DNA of 40,586 bases from Prochlorococcus sp. AH-736-L23 (lineage in GTDB: Bacteria > Cyanobacteriota > Cyanobacteriia > PCC-6307 > Cyanobiaceae). The stretch covers positions 1 through 40,586 of the forward strand of contig JAOIPS010000011.1 of the NCBI GenBank assembly GCA_028141225.1, in the 5' to 3' direction. Positions 25,139 through 32,110 of this stretch are shown here, piece after piece. The position numbers and the translations under genes were made by a program. The notes under the pieces were generated by a model that was not told where the DNA came from, searched no databases, and saw only the letters and a program-made list of their open reading frames with translations. How positions within the stretch are numbered: the stretch's first letter is position 1; each line of letters starts with the position of its first letter.

Positions 25139-25293
25139 TTAATTAAAAATCTACCCATATCGTTCATGAAAAACCAAATTGCGATTGAAAGATTTAATAC
25201 TAATGTGATAGAAATAGAAATTATTAAAAACTTTTTACCAACTCCTGATTGATTTGCATCTTTCCCAGCAACTGAAATCGACTCAAGTTTCAT
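25135..25293 (-). CDS. Small membrane protein (52 residues), first gene of a mini-operon
   Basis: An N-terminal polar part MKLESISVAGKDANQSGVGK precedes one membrane helix (about 22-42, FLIISISITLVLNLSIAIWF), then a short basic tail. It overlaps the next ORF by four bases. The dispersed repeat copy 3 lies 23 bp upstream of the start codon, where a promoter would be. Family unknown. Confidence 0.55.
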   Translation of the reverse strand: MKLESISVAGKDANQSGVGKKFLIISISITLVLNLSIAIWFFMNDMGRFLIK

Positions 25294-25315
25294 ATAAAAA
25301 AGGGGTTATCTGCAG

Positions 25316-25338
25316 ATTATTCTAGATCGACTGTCAAT
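25316..25338 (+). repeat. Dispersed repeat, copy 3
   Basis: TTATTCTAGATCGACTGTCA-AT, the core of the repeat, lacking a clear CTAATTGC part. It lies upstream of the three-ORF operon. Confidence 0.7.
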
Positions 25339-25365
25339 CCATATTTATCAGAATTCAAAGATCTA

Positions 25366-25389
25366 GTGCTCGTAGGGCACTAAGTCGCA
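25366..25389 (+). repeat. Degenerate tRNA-Pro anticodon-arm copy
   Basis: GTGCTCGTAGGGCACTAAGT-CGCA resembles GTGCTTTGGGAGCACTAGGT-CGCA of tRNA-Pro. It may be an older scar. Confidence 0.45.
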
Positions 25390-25541
25390 AATGCGCGAGA
25401 TATTAGCGAGATTATGCATATTTATGCACCACATTTGCTATATATTTTTACTTTATGAGATTCATAAATTTTCATGTAATACCAAATAATAATTCATGGC
25501 CTCACTAGTTTCTCGTAGGGACTGTCGCATTTTGCTTAGCA

Positions 25542-25588
25542 GGTGCTTTGGAAGCACTATGTCGCAGGTTCGAATCCTGTCGCCCTGA
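25542..25588 (+). repeat. tRNA-Pro 3' fragment, scar 3
   Basis: GGTGCTTTGGAAGCACTATG and onwards to CGCCCTGA, a few bases different from the tRNA. A terminator-like hairpin GAGAGT/ACTCTC with T-run follows (25613-25637). The preceding 60 bp are similar to those before scar 2. Confidence 0.93.
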
Positions 25589-25611
25589 CTCATAAAAAAC
25601 AAAGTCATATT

Positions 25612-25637
25612 AGAGAGTTTTCCAGACTCTCTTTTTT
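25612..25637 (+). terminator. tRNA-type terminator retained after scar 3
   Basis: AGAGAGT-TTTCCAG-ACTCTCT and six T. Relative to the tRNA-Pro terminator the stem shows paired changes (GCGAGT/ACTCGC to GAGAGT/ACTCTC). Confidence 0.8.
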
Positions 25638-25742
25638 ATTGCTTGCGAATAAGAAACATGCGACTTAGCAACTATATAGCGATTGCTTGCACAGCTCTGC
25701 TACACTTTCATTAATTTCTTATAAGAATAAGGAAAAATTTAA

Positions 25743-27602
25743 TTGAAAAAAATTTTTTTATTAGGGATATCTTGTTTTTATCACGATAGTGCAGCTGTAT
25801 TAATACGCGATGGTGAAATCATATCGGCAGTACAAGAAGAAAGATTTTCAAGAAAAAAACATGATTCAAGATTCCCAGAAAATGCTATTAAATATTGCTT
25901 AAAATCAAATAATTTAGATCTAAGAGATATAAAAAATATAGTTTATTATGAAAAGCCTTTACTCACATTTGAAAGACTATTAGAAACTTACCTTGCAGTA
26001 GCCCCTAGAGGATTAAGGTCTTTCATTGCAGCAATGCAGGTGTGGTTAAAAGAAAAACTTTTTTTAAAATCAGAACTAAAAAAAAGTTTTAAAATTATTC
26101 AAAAAGAAATTATTAAAAACGAAAATGCACATATCCCTGAGATTCTTTTTGCTGAGCATCATCAATCACATGCATCTGCCGCATTCTATCCAAGCCCTTT
26201 TGAAGAGGCAGTTGTTCTCTGTATGGACGGAGTTGGGGAGTGGGTAACCACTTCTACATGGATAGGTAAAGGCAATAAAATAAACCCACTTTGGGAAATA
26301 AGTTTTCCCCATTCTTTAGGACTTTTGTACTCTGCCTTTACTTTTTATTGTGGTTTTAAAGTTAATTCTGGCGAATATAAATTGATGGGATTGGCACCTT
26401 ATGGAAAACCAATTTATGCAAACGAAATTAAAGAAAAACTTATCGATATTAAAGATGATGGCACATTTAAACTTGATATGAGTTATTTCAAATACCATCG
26501 TGGTTTTCGAATGACTAGTCAAAAGTTTCACAAACTATTTGGTTTACCTCCAAGAAATGCGGAAGATGAACTAACACAATTTCATATGGATTTAGCATCA
26601 TCTATTCAAGCAGTTACTGAAGAAATAGTGATTAAAATTGCATGTTCTCTCAGAAAGGAAACGGGTATAAAAAATATTTGCCTCGCAGGTGGAGTTGCTC
26701 TAAATTGCGTAGCCAATGGTAAGTTGCTTGAGAAAAAAATATTTAACGATATCTGGATTCAACCTGCAAGTGGAGACGCCGGTTCTGCTCTAGGAGCTGC
26801 ACTTATTGGTTGGCACGAATACTTAAATAAGCCAAGGAAAGTAAACCGAAGCGATTCCATGAAAGGGACTTATCTTGGTTGTAACTTTTCCAATGAAGAA
26901 ATAATAAATTATTTAAAGCATATAAATGCCCCATTTGAGATATATCAAGACGAAGAACTTTTTGAAAAAATTGCATTACAACTTGAACAAGGGAAAGTAA
27001 TTGGCTGGTTCAATGGGCCAATGGAATTTGGTCCGAGGGCTCTTGGAGCAAGATCGATAATAGGAGACCCTAGAAATCAAGAAATGCAAAGTGTAATGAA
27101 TTTAAAAATAAAATACAGAGAAAGCTTCAGACCATTTGCGCCTTCTGTACTAGAAGAGGATGTTGCCAGTCAATTTGAAATGAAAAATAAAAGTCCCTAT
27201 ATGTTATTGGTCTCCCCAGTAAAAAAAGAACTTTGTACTGAAATGACCGAAGAACAAAAAAACCTTTTTGGAATAGAAAAACTAAATATCCCTCGATCAA
27301 CATTACCTGCAATTACTCATATTGATTATTCTGCAAGAGTACAAACAGTAAGTAAAAAAACTAATCCTCGTTATTACAACCTAATAAAATCTTTTAAACA
27401 AAGAACAAATTGTCCATTAATAGTTAATACATCATTTAACGTTAGAGGAGAACCGATAGTTTGCACGCCTCAAGATGCATATCGTTGTTTCATGAGAACG
27501 GAGATGGACATTTTAGTCCTCCAAAATCAGTATCTTCATAAACACGAGCAGCCCAAAACAGAAAAAGATGAGACATGGAAACAAGAATTTGAATTAGATT
27601 AA
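25743..27602 (+). CDS. NodU/CmcH-family carbamoyltransferase (SxtI-like)
   Basis: A 619-residue O-carbamoyltransferase using carbamoyl phosphate and ATP. The N-terminal Kae1-like domain starts LLGISCFYHDSAAVLIRDGE and contains EERFSRKKHD and the metal-site AEHHQSHA (about 138-145). The C-terminal domain has GWFNGPMEFGPRALGARSI and RESFRPFAPSVL. The start is TTG at 25743 with an AAGGA site about ten bases upstream. The next genes are SxtJ-like and DUF5989, the order seen in the saxitoxin cluster sxtIJK and in many bacterial gene clusters of unknown product. The target is likely a glycan or small molecule; nothing here suggests saxitoxin. Confidence 0.92.
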   Translation: MKKIFLLGISCFYHDSAAVLIRDGEIISAVQEERFSRKKHDSRFPENAIKYCLKSNNLDLRDIKNIVYYEKPLLTFERLLETYLAVAPRGLRSFIAAMQVWLKEKLFLKSELKKSFKIIQKEIIKNENAHIPEILFAEHHQSHASAAFYPSPFEEAVVLCMDGVGEWVTTSTWIGKGNKINPLWEISFPHSLGLLYSAFTFYCGFKVNSGEYKLMGLAPYGKPIYANEIKEKLIDIKDDGTFKLDMSYFKYHRGFRMTSQKFHKLFGLPPRNAEDELTQFHMDLASSIQAVTEEIVIKIACSLRKETGIKNICLAGGVALNCVANGKLLEKKIFNDIWIQPASGDAGSALGAALIGWHEYLNKPRKVNRSDSMKGTYLGCNFSNEEIINYLKHINAPFEIYQDEELFEKIALQLEQGKVIGWFNGPMEFGPRALGARSIIGDPRNQEMQSVMNLKIKYRESFRPFAPSVLEEDVASQFEMKNKSPYMLLVSPVKKELCTEMTEEQKNLFGIEKLNIPRSTLPAITHIDYSARVQTVSKKTNPRYYNLIKSFKQRTNCPLIVNTSFNVRGEPIVCTPQDAYRCFMRTEMDILVLQNQYLHKHEQPKTEKDETWKQEFELD

Positions 27603-27605
27603 TTA

Positions 27606-27998
27606 ATGAAAAATTATATTCCTCAAAAAACACTAAGAGAATTCGGATTTCTTCTTGGTTTTACATTTCCCTTTTTAATCGGATGGATTTTACCTTTAAT
27701 AGGAGGTCACTCTTTTAGAACTTGGACTCTATTTATTAGCATTCCATCAATAATTTTAGCCGTCACAAAACCAGGCCTTCTTTTATACCCATACAAAGCA
27801 TGGATGAAGCTTGGGCATATTTTAGGATGGTTAAACAGTCGTATAATTTTAGGATTAGTTTTTTTAATTGTTCTCCAACCAATAGCATTAATTATGAGAA
27901 TTTTTGGCCATGATCCTTTAAAGACAAAAAAGCTTGTTCAAAAATCTTATAGAGAAAATAAAACTAACCAAAAAATAAATTTAAAAAAAATTTTCTAA
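27606..27998 (+). CDS. SxtJ-like small membrane protein
   Basis: A 130-residue protein with four or so membrane segments (about 12-32, 38-56, 66-76 and 79-97). The pattern LREFGFLLGFTFPFLIGW, then LLYPYKAWMKLGHILGWLNSRIILG matches the SxtJ family that follows carbamoyltransferases. It begins 3 bp after the carbamoyltransferase stop. Role unknown; probably forms a membrane complex with the DUF5989 protein and the transferase. Confidence 0.8.
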   Translation: MKNYIPQKTLREFGFLLGFTFPFLIGWILPLIGGHSFRTWTLFISIPSIILAVTKPGLLLYPYKAWMKLGHILGWLNSRIILGLVFLIVLQPIALIMRIFGHDPLKTKKLVQKSYRENKTNQKINLKKIF

Positions 27999-28000
27999 AT

Positions 28001-28162
28001 ATGGAATCCTTCTTAGAACTAGTTAGAGATATATGGGATTTTTTAAAAACGAGAAAGAAATATTGGTTAGCACCTCTAATTATTACAATTATTTTGATGG
28101 GCGCTTTAATTGTTTTTACGCAAGGTTCAGTTGTCGCTCCCTTTATTTACAGCATTTTCTAA
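28001..28162 (+). CDS. DUF5989-family membrane protein (SxtK-like)
   Basis: A 53-residue protein starting MESFLELVRDIWDFLKTRKK, then one membrane helix and GSVVAPFIYSIF at the end. The LRDxWxFLxxRKKxWLxP pattern and AQGSAVAPFIY-type tail define DUF5989. It starts 2 bp after the SxtJ-like stop. It is small but its family match covers the whole length. Confidence 0.83.
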   Translation: MESFLELVRDIWDFLKTRKKYWLAPLIITIILMGALIVFTQGSVVAPFIYSIF

Positions 28163-29268
28163 AATGAATAAACTAAATTAATAAATATATTTATAGTTTT
28201 ATTTTCTAGTTTTCTCCCAATCTATATTACTGACTTAGTTCTTAAAAATTTGAGATTACCAAAAGACTAAAGTAGGTTAATGCTTCTTGCTGGATCAAGT
28301 TTGTATAGTGACTTAGATGGTTTTAGGAGATATGAGCCAAATAAAAATGTGGAACAATTAGCAATTTATGATGAAGATATCGCATATAGATATACCTATA
28401 AAACGAATAATAAAGGCCTTGTTTCTTACCCCGATTTAAAAAAAAATGATGTTATAGATTTAGCTATTAATGGAGATTCCTTTAGCGAAGGACAAGGAGG
28501 ATATCCTTGGGTTGTAGAATGGCAAAAAAATGAGCTCAAAGATTTACAGATCACAAGTCTTAATTACTCAATTGCTGGGAACGGGTTTGAGGATTTTTAG
28601 AAGGATCTAAGCACTCAAAAAAATATTATAATTCTTCAAAAAATATAATTTTCTTTATTGAACATAATGCATATAGGCCTTATCAAAGAATGTCTAAAAA
28701 CAAAAGTTGCTCTTTCTACTCGAATGGATTTTTAGATAATATATTAGGCCCCTTAACATGCAAAACTTATGGAATTTTTTGGCATCATATTGATTTTCAA
28801 AAAAGTGTTAAAGAAATACTAGATAAAGCAAAGTATCTTCAACAATATGGGGTTTTAGCTTCCTTTAATAAATTCCTAAAAGAGGGTAAAAATTTATTTA
28901 CTAGAAAAATTACAGTCAAAAATGATATTGAAAATGAAAATAAATCTGAGAAAGTTGAATTGATTTTTGGAGAAATACCTTCATATACAAAAATTGCGAT
29001 AAGTAAAATTAATAGTATTTATGATAAAAATAATGTTTTATATGTCCAGCTACCTCAAACATTCGGGAAGCCAAATAAAAGTGCTTTAGAATTTACAAAA
29101 AGATTGAAGGCCTTGTCTGATAGCAAAATAATTAATTTGTGGGGAAGCTGTCCACTTGAAAGATCTGATTTTCATATTCTTGATAATCATCCAAACGTTA
29201 AAGGATATAAAAAAATCAAACGCTGTATTTCTGAAAATAAAGAAATAAATAATTTTATTAAAATATAA
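28163..29268 (+). pseudogene. Decayed SGNH/GDSL-hydrolase-like gene
   Basis: Downstream of the DUF5989 gene a single longer gene has broken up. An early frameshift separates MNKLN from a membrane-anchor-like INIFIVLFSSFLPIYI. An in-frame TAA follows near 28270, then an ORF (28280-28600) with INGDSFSEG, the block I serine of SGNH hydrolases. A stop and frameshift near 28600-28660 come next. A last ORF (28690-29268) ends in ILDNHPNVKGYKKI, matching the catalytic D-x-x-H block. SGNH proteins commonly complete sxtIJK-like operons. Here several lesions suggest loss of function, although the upstream three genes are intact. Confidence 0.75.
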
Positions 29269-29448
29269 ATTTCCTCTTTCAATTTTTTTTTAACACTACC
29301 CTTTTTATTTTTAGCGATTATTAAGTGATTAAATGAATAACTTTGCATAAACTTGTTGCATTATGCGACTAATATTAATTTAATCTATTTCAACTAATAA
29401 GCTATATCTTCATTTGTTTCTTTTGCATAAAGTCGCATATTACGTACT

Positions 29449-29496
29449 GGGTGCTTTAGGAGAACTAGGTTGCAGGTTCGAATCCTGTCTACCCGA
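29449..29496 (+). repeat. tRNA-Pro 3' fragment, scar 4
   Basis: GGGTGCTTTAGGAGAACTAG then GTTGCAGGTTCGAATCCTGT and CTACCCGA: diverged from the tRNA in the anticodon stem and acceptor, T arm intact. A GAAAGT/ACTTTC hairpin with a short T-run follows at 29516-29540. Confidence 0.9.
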
Positions 29497-29515
29497 CCAT
29501 TTAAACCAGGTAAGA

Positions 29516-29540
29516 GAAAGTTTTCCCAGACTTTCGTTTT
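29516..29540 (+). terminator. tRNA-type terminator retained after scar 4
   Basis: GAAAGT-TTTCCCAG-ACTTTC-GTTTT. The stem again shows paired changes relative to the other copies. Confidence 0.6.
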
Positions 29541-29593
29541 ATTATTAAAATTCTGTCCTCAATGATTGCGCACAATTTGCGGACAAAACATGC

Positions 29594-30007
29594 TTAATTG
29601 AAAGGTGAAGTGTTATTAGTAGGAGCTATAAGTAGAATTTCAAAAACTATCCCAGTTAAAGCAATTGGTAAAACCCAAATACCAATAAATCTATGGTCAA
29701 AAAATCTTAAATGATCCTCGCCATTGAACACGTTTCTTAAAGCCGTAAATAGTGTTTCTGGTTGCTTATATGATGGTCCATTTTCAGATGGAGAATATGG
29801 TTTAACAAAAGCTGATGATGAATATAAATTTGCAAACTTTCTAATGAAATAAATTGGCAACACCCATATTGCAACAAATCTGCCACCTAACCATTGCCTT
29901 GCATTTGGAAGGGCATACTCTTTTATAGATTTATTCTCTGGCATTCCAGACTCTAAATCTCTATAGATGATTTCTAAAGTATCTTTTTTATTTAATTCAT
30001 TGACCAT
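29594..30007 (-). CDS. Two-helix membrane protein with a duplicated RF[VI][AG]IWVLPI motif
   Basis: A 137-residue protein. The N-terminal 40 residues are polar. Helix 1 begins RFVAIWVLPI (43-52). A 50-residue polar loop (KPYSPSENGPSYKQPETL) follows, then helix 2 begins RFIGIWVLPI (106-115) and continues into GIVFEILLI. The repeated decapeptide suggests internal duplication. I do not recognise the family. It shares an island module with photosystem-II-like small proteins, so a thylakoid role is possible but unproven. Two structured-RNA candidates lie upstream, between it and the other minus-strand genes. Confidence 0.65.
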   Translation of the reverse strand: MVNELNKKDTLEIIYRDLESGMPENKSIKEYALPNARQWLGGRFVAIWVLPIYFIRKFANLYSSSAFVKPYSPSENGPSYKQPETLFTALRNVFNGEDHLRFFDHRFIGIWVLPIALTGIVFEILLIAPTNNTSPFN

Positions 30008-30075
30008 TAAATTAACCTGTAAATGAAAATAATTCTAATATAATAAAATCTTTAAAAGTTAAATATTTAATAAAA

Positions 30076-30190
30076 ATATTCTTAACTACTAAAATAACTA
30101 AAACGTAGTTAAGAATATCTTCGTTGGCTAGGTTCATAAAGACGGAATCTATACCGTTGCAGATTCGCCAAATATCTACATATTCTTTAT
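30076..30190. ncRNA. Structured-RNA candidate, element 1
   Basis: A 14-bp perfect hairpin (ATATTCTTAACTAC, 15-base loop, reverse complement at 30105-30118) is followed by TTGGC ... GGAATCT-ATACCGTTGC-AGATTC-GCCAA, which can nest, and then ATATCTACATATTC. Element 2 (30310-30430) has the same order: hairpin with a 15-base loop, then a similar GCC-AATATCTAC tail. The coding strand cannot be told. Confidence 0.5.
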
Positions 30191-30309
30191 AAATAAAAAA
30201 CCCTTTTTTAAAAAGTAAATAATATACATAAGTAAGAATAATATTTAATAATTTAGAGTTTTAATTAATAACTTAATTTAATATTCATGACTATTAAAAA
30301 ATATTTAAA

Positions 30310-30430
30310 CCTCATTTTCTAAGATTGCGAAAAAGAAAATGAGGTCAAAGGGAGGTTCTCATTACGTACCGCCTTATCAAAGCTAGCGGTTAGTAGATTG
30401 CCCTAATATCTACTTATATATTTATATAAT
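30310..30430. ncRNA. Structured-RNA candidate, element 2
   Basis: A 10-bp hairpin CCTCATTTTC/GAAAATGAGG with a 15-base loop (30310-30344), then ACCGC/GCGGT and AGTAGAT-N9-ATCTACT hairpins. The 3' part (GATTGCCCTAATATCTACTT) aligns with element 1 (GATTCGCCAAATATCTACAT). Confidence 0.5.
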
Positions 30431-30496
30431 GAGTTTTAAAATACAGGAAGATTAATTTTATACAAATACGTGTTTAATATTTTATTTAATAATTAC

Positions 30497-30595
30497 TTAG
30501 GAAAAGCTAAGTAATGTACCTACTATAGTTATTGAAAGATAAAAAAATGCATAAAGAGAAACTGCAAAAAATAAATACTGTTCTATTGGAATCAT
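30497..30595 (-). CDS. Tiny single-helix membrane protein (32 residues)
   Basis: Starts MIPIEQYLFFAVSLYAFFYL and ends in TLLSFS; a single membrane helix takes up nearly all of it. It follows the 62-residue PsbY-like ORF by 35 bp on the same strand, in the small-membrane-protein cluster. The size is that of photosystem II low-mass subunits but no specific match is possible. Confidence 0.5.
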   Translation of the reverse strand: MIPIEQYLFFAVSLYAFFYLSITIVGTLLSFS

Positions 30596-30630
30596 TGCAA
30601 GGTATTAATTTAGGGGTAAGAAAAATTTGT

Positions 30631-30819
30631 TTAATTTTTTGTTAAAAAGATATTCTCTAAAATAAAACTTTTTTCTATTGATTCATTTTTAAGAGAAATA
30701 TTTTTTGGCAAATTCCTATTCGTATAATTAAATGCACCCCATTTTTTTAGCCAAAATAAGGTATAAAAAAATGCGATTAAAAACGGTGCTCCAACAATTA
30801 AAAATCTAATGTCCATCAA
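30631..30819 (-). CDS. PsbY-like small membrane protein (62 residues)
   Basis: The start MDIRFLIVGAPFLIAFFYTL, then FWLKKWGAF, is alignable with the neighbouring 98-residue protein ([29 protein letters not shown]). Both share the M-D-x-R start, Pro in the helix, and F-W-L-x-x-W at the membrane exit. The same outline fits PsbY. The tail of about 30 residues is polar. The first of two Met codons is shown. It is 9 bp downstream of the 98-residue ORF. Photosystem association is inferred from the similarity and context only. Confidence 0.6.
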   Translation of the reverse strand: MMDIRFLIVGAPFLIAFFYTLFWLKKWGAFNYTNRNLPKNISLKNESIEKSFILENIFLTKN

Positions 30820-30828
30820 AATTCCCTA

Positions 30829-31125
30829 TTAATAAGATTTAAATTGCATTGCCAATATTGCTCCAAGGAAGAAAACGGTAGGAATTCCTAGGGCATTAAC
30901 TGCTGCAGTTCTTACAGTAAATACTGGATAACCTTCTGCTGGTCTACCAGTAGCAGGAACTAGTGCAGTATCATCCCATACTTGATAGTTTTTGAAAGGC
31001 GCAACTCCCTTCTTGGGTAGTCCTAGTGGAGTCAATCTAAATACATCCCATCTACCTAACCAAAATACTGTAAATATCCATGAAAATATTATTGGGGTAA
31101 TAACAAGTACGACTCTAAAATCCAT
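30829..31125 (-). CDS. Two-helix protein: PsbY-like N-terminus fused to a PsbF-like C-terminus lacking the haem histidine
   Basis: A 98-residue protein. Residues 66-95 ([20 protein letters not shown], then [10 protein letters not shown]) align closely with PsbF, the beta subunit of cytochrome b559, whose pattern is YPIFTVRWLAVH..P..FFLGxIAAMQF. The histidine that binds haem in PsbF is Asn77 here. The N-terminal helix (about 5-24) resembles PsbY and the next ORF. The two helices are joined by a 40-residue loop with [16 protein letters not shown]. PsbY neighbours PsbF in photosystem II, so this could be a fusion that mimics that interface, without haem. Gene function is inference; the similarity is plain. 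Confidence 0.75.
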   Translation of the reverse strand: MDFRVVLVITPIIFSWIFTVFWLGRWDVFRLTPLGLPKKGVAPFKNYQVWDDTALVPATGRPAEGYPVFTVRTAAVNALGIPTVFFLGAILAMQFKSY

Positions 31126-31347
31126 TTCTATAAAAATAATAAATTTGATAATTATTGTGCCCTTTCTAAATTAATAATTGATTAGATCATTAACTTATAT
31201 TTAAACAAAATCACTTAATAACATTATTTTTAATCATTAATCACAATTAATTATGATTAATGGATTTTATTGAAGTATATTTTCTAAATTTAAATATTTT
31301 AAAATTTAGTTTGATGTAGATTTAATTTAAATATTTAGCTACAAAAT

Positions 31348-31713
31348 ATGGATACTTTTAGATTTCTACTTTTTGGGTTGGCAGGAGTAAGCGTGGTTTT
31401 TTGGGTCGCAGTAATAGCGTTATGGCATACTTATATGTTTCCAAAATTCTTTAATGAAGATAAAGGTTTAAATTCTGTTATCAATCAAGAAATAAATGTT
31501 TCAACAGATCCAATTTTAGGCAGTTTGGTAAACAGCAACAATTTCAAAAGTAGAGACAAATATTCAATGAAAAATTTAGTTGTAGCAGATTTCTCATCAA
31601 ATAATAATTTCACACTAAATAAACTCTATACAACGGTAATGATTGGAGTTACTTTTGCAAGTTTTATTTTTCTCACTTATGGATTAAGCAGTTCAATAAC
31701 AACGATAAGTTAA
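31348..31713 (+). CDS. Two-helix membrane protein (121 residues) in the photosystem-like cluster
   Basis: Starts MDTFRFLLFGLAGVSVVFWV, helix 1 (about 5-27), then a polar loop of about 60 residues and helix 2 near the C-terminus (about 93-115, TTVMIGVTFASFIFLTYGLS). The M-D-x-x-R start recalls the two PsbY-like ORFs that diverge from it. It is transcribed away from them, and the 222-bp gap holds both promoters. No named family recognised. Island cargo. Confidence 0.55.
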   Translation: MDTFRFLLFGLAGVSVVFWVAVIALWHTYMFPKFFNEDKGLNSVINQEINVSTDPILGSLVNSNNFKSRDKYSMKNLVVADFSSNNNFTLNKLYTTVMIGVTFASFIFLTYGLSSSITTIS

Positions 31714-31797
31714 ATGGAATCTATATATGTAATTGTTTTTATTACTTGCTTTGTTTATTTAATTTTTGACTCATTCAAAAATATAAATATTAAATAG
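31714..31797 (+). CDS. Tiny membrane peptide (27 residues), PsbT-like start
   Basis: MESIYVIVFITCFVYLIF followed by DSFKNINIK. It begins at the base after the stop of the 121-residue ORF. MES plus a single helix and a short polar tail recalls PsbT, but the similarity is too short to name it. Confidence 0.4.
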   Translation: MESIYVIVFITCFVYLIFDSFKNINIK

Positions 31798-31801
31798 ATT
31801 A

Positions 31802-31927
31802 CTAATGTTTTTTGCCAGCTAATAAAAATTTTCTTCTTATATAGAAGAACACTATCGTAGTTATAATCATTACAGGTGGATGAAATGATATTGAATTTAG
31901 ATATTCGAAGTAATCAAATGATTCCAA
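31802..31927 (-). CDS. Small membrane protein (41 residues)
   Basis: From a TTG at 31927 (LESFDYFEYLNSISFHPP), then a helix (VMIITTIVFFYI) and a basic end RRKFLLAGKKH. An upstream in-frame TAG limits the start to TTG or the ATT before it. It is convergent with the 27-residue ORF. The basic C-terminus beside the helix is a plausible membrane topology signal. Confidence 0.4.
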   Translation of the reverse strand: MESFDYFEYLNSISFHPPVMIITTIVFFYIRRKFLLAGKKH

Positions 31928-32110
31928 AATTTTTTTCTAGTAATTTCCTGATACTATATTTCATCTCTCAAATTTTTATTGATTTAAATAGATCAATATC
32001 TTGTATAAAATGCTAGTTAAATTTTTCTTAACTAATATTTTGCGGACAACTTTCGGAAAAATATTACTTTATTTATCATGAAAACCGCGCAGAACTAATC
32101 AAAAAAATTA

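Larger units (their letters stand above)
29269..29593. other. Island seam with scar 4
   Basis: No gene seen. It holds a stretch similar to that before scar 2 (ACTTTGCATAAACTTGTTGC at 29340), scar 4 and its hairpin. Confidence 0.6.

Noticed and set aside
25743-28162. Saxitoxin biosynthesis
   Set aside because: Only the sxtI/J/K-like trio is present; these genes occur widely outside toxin clusters and no saxitoxin core gene (sxtA, sxtG, sxtB) is seen.
30119-30171. Glutamine riboswitch (glnA or downstream-peptide motif)
   Set aside because: GTTCAT and GACGGAA are present as in that family, but the GAAGGAACGC part is missing and no matching short peptide ORF follows.
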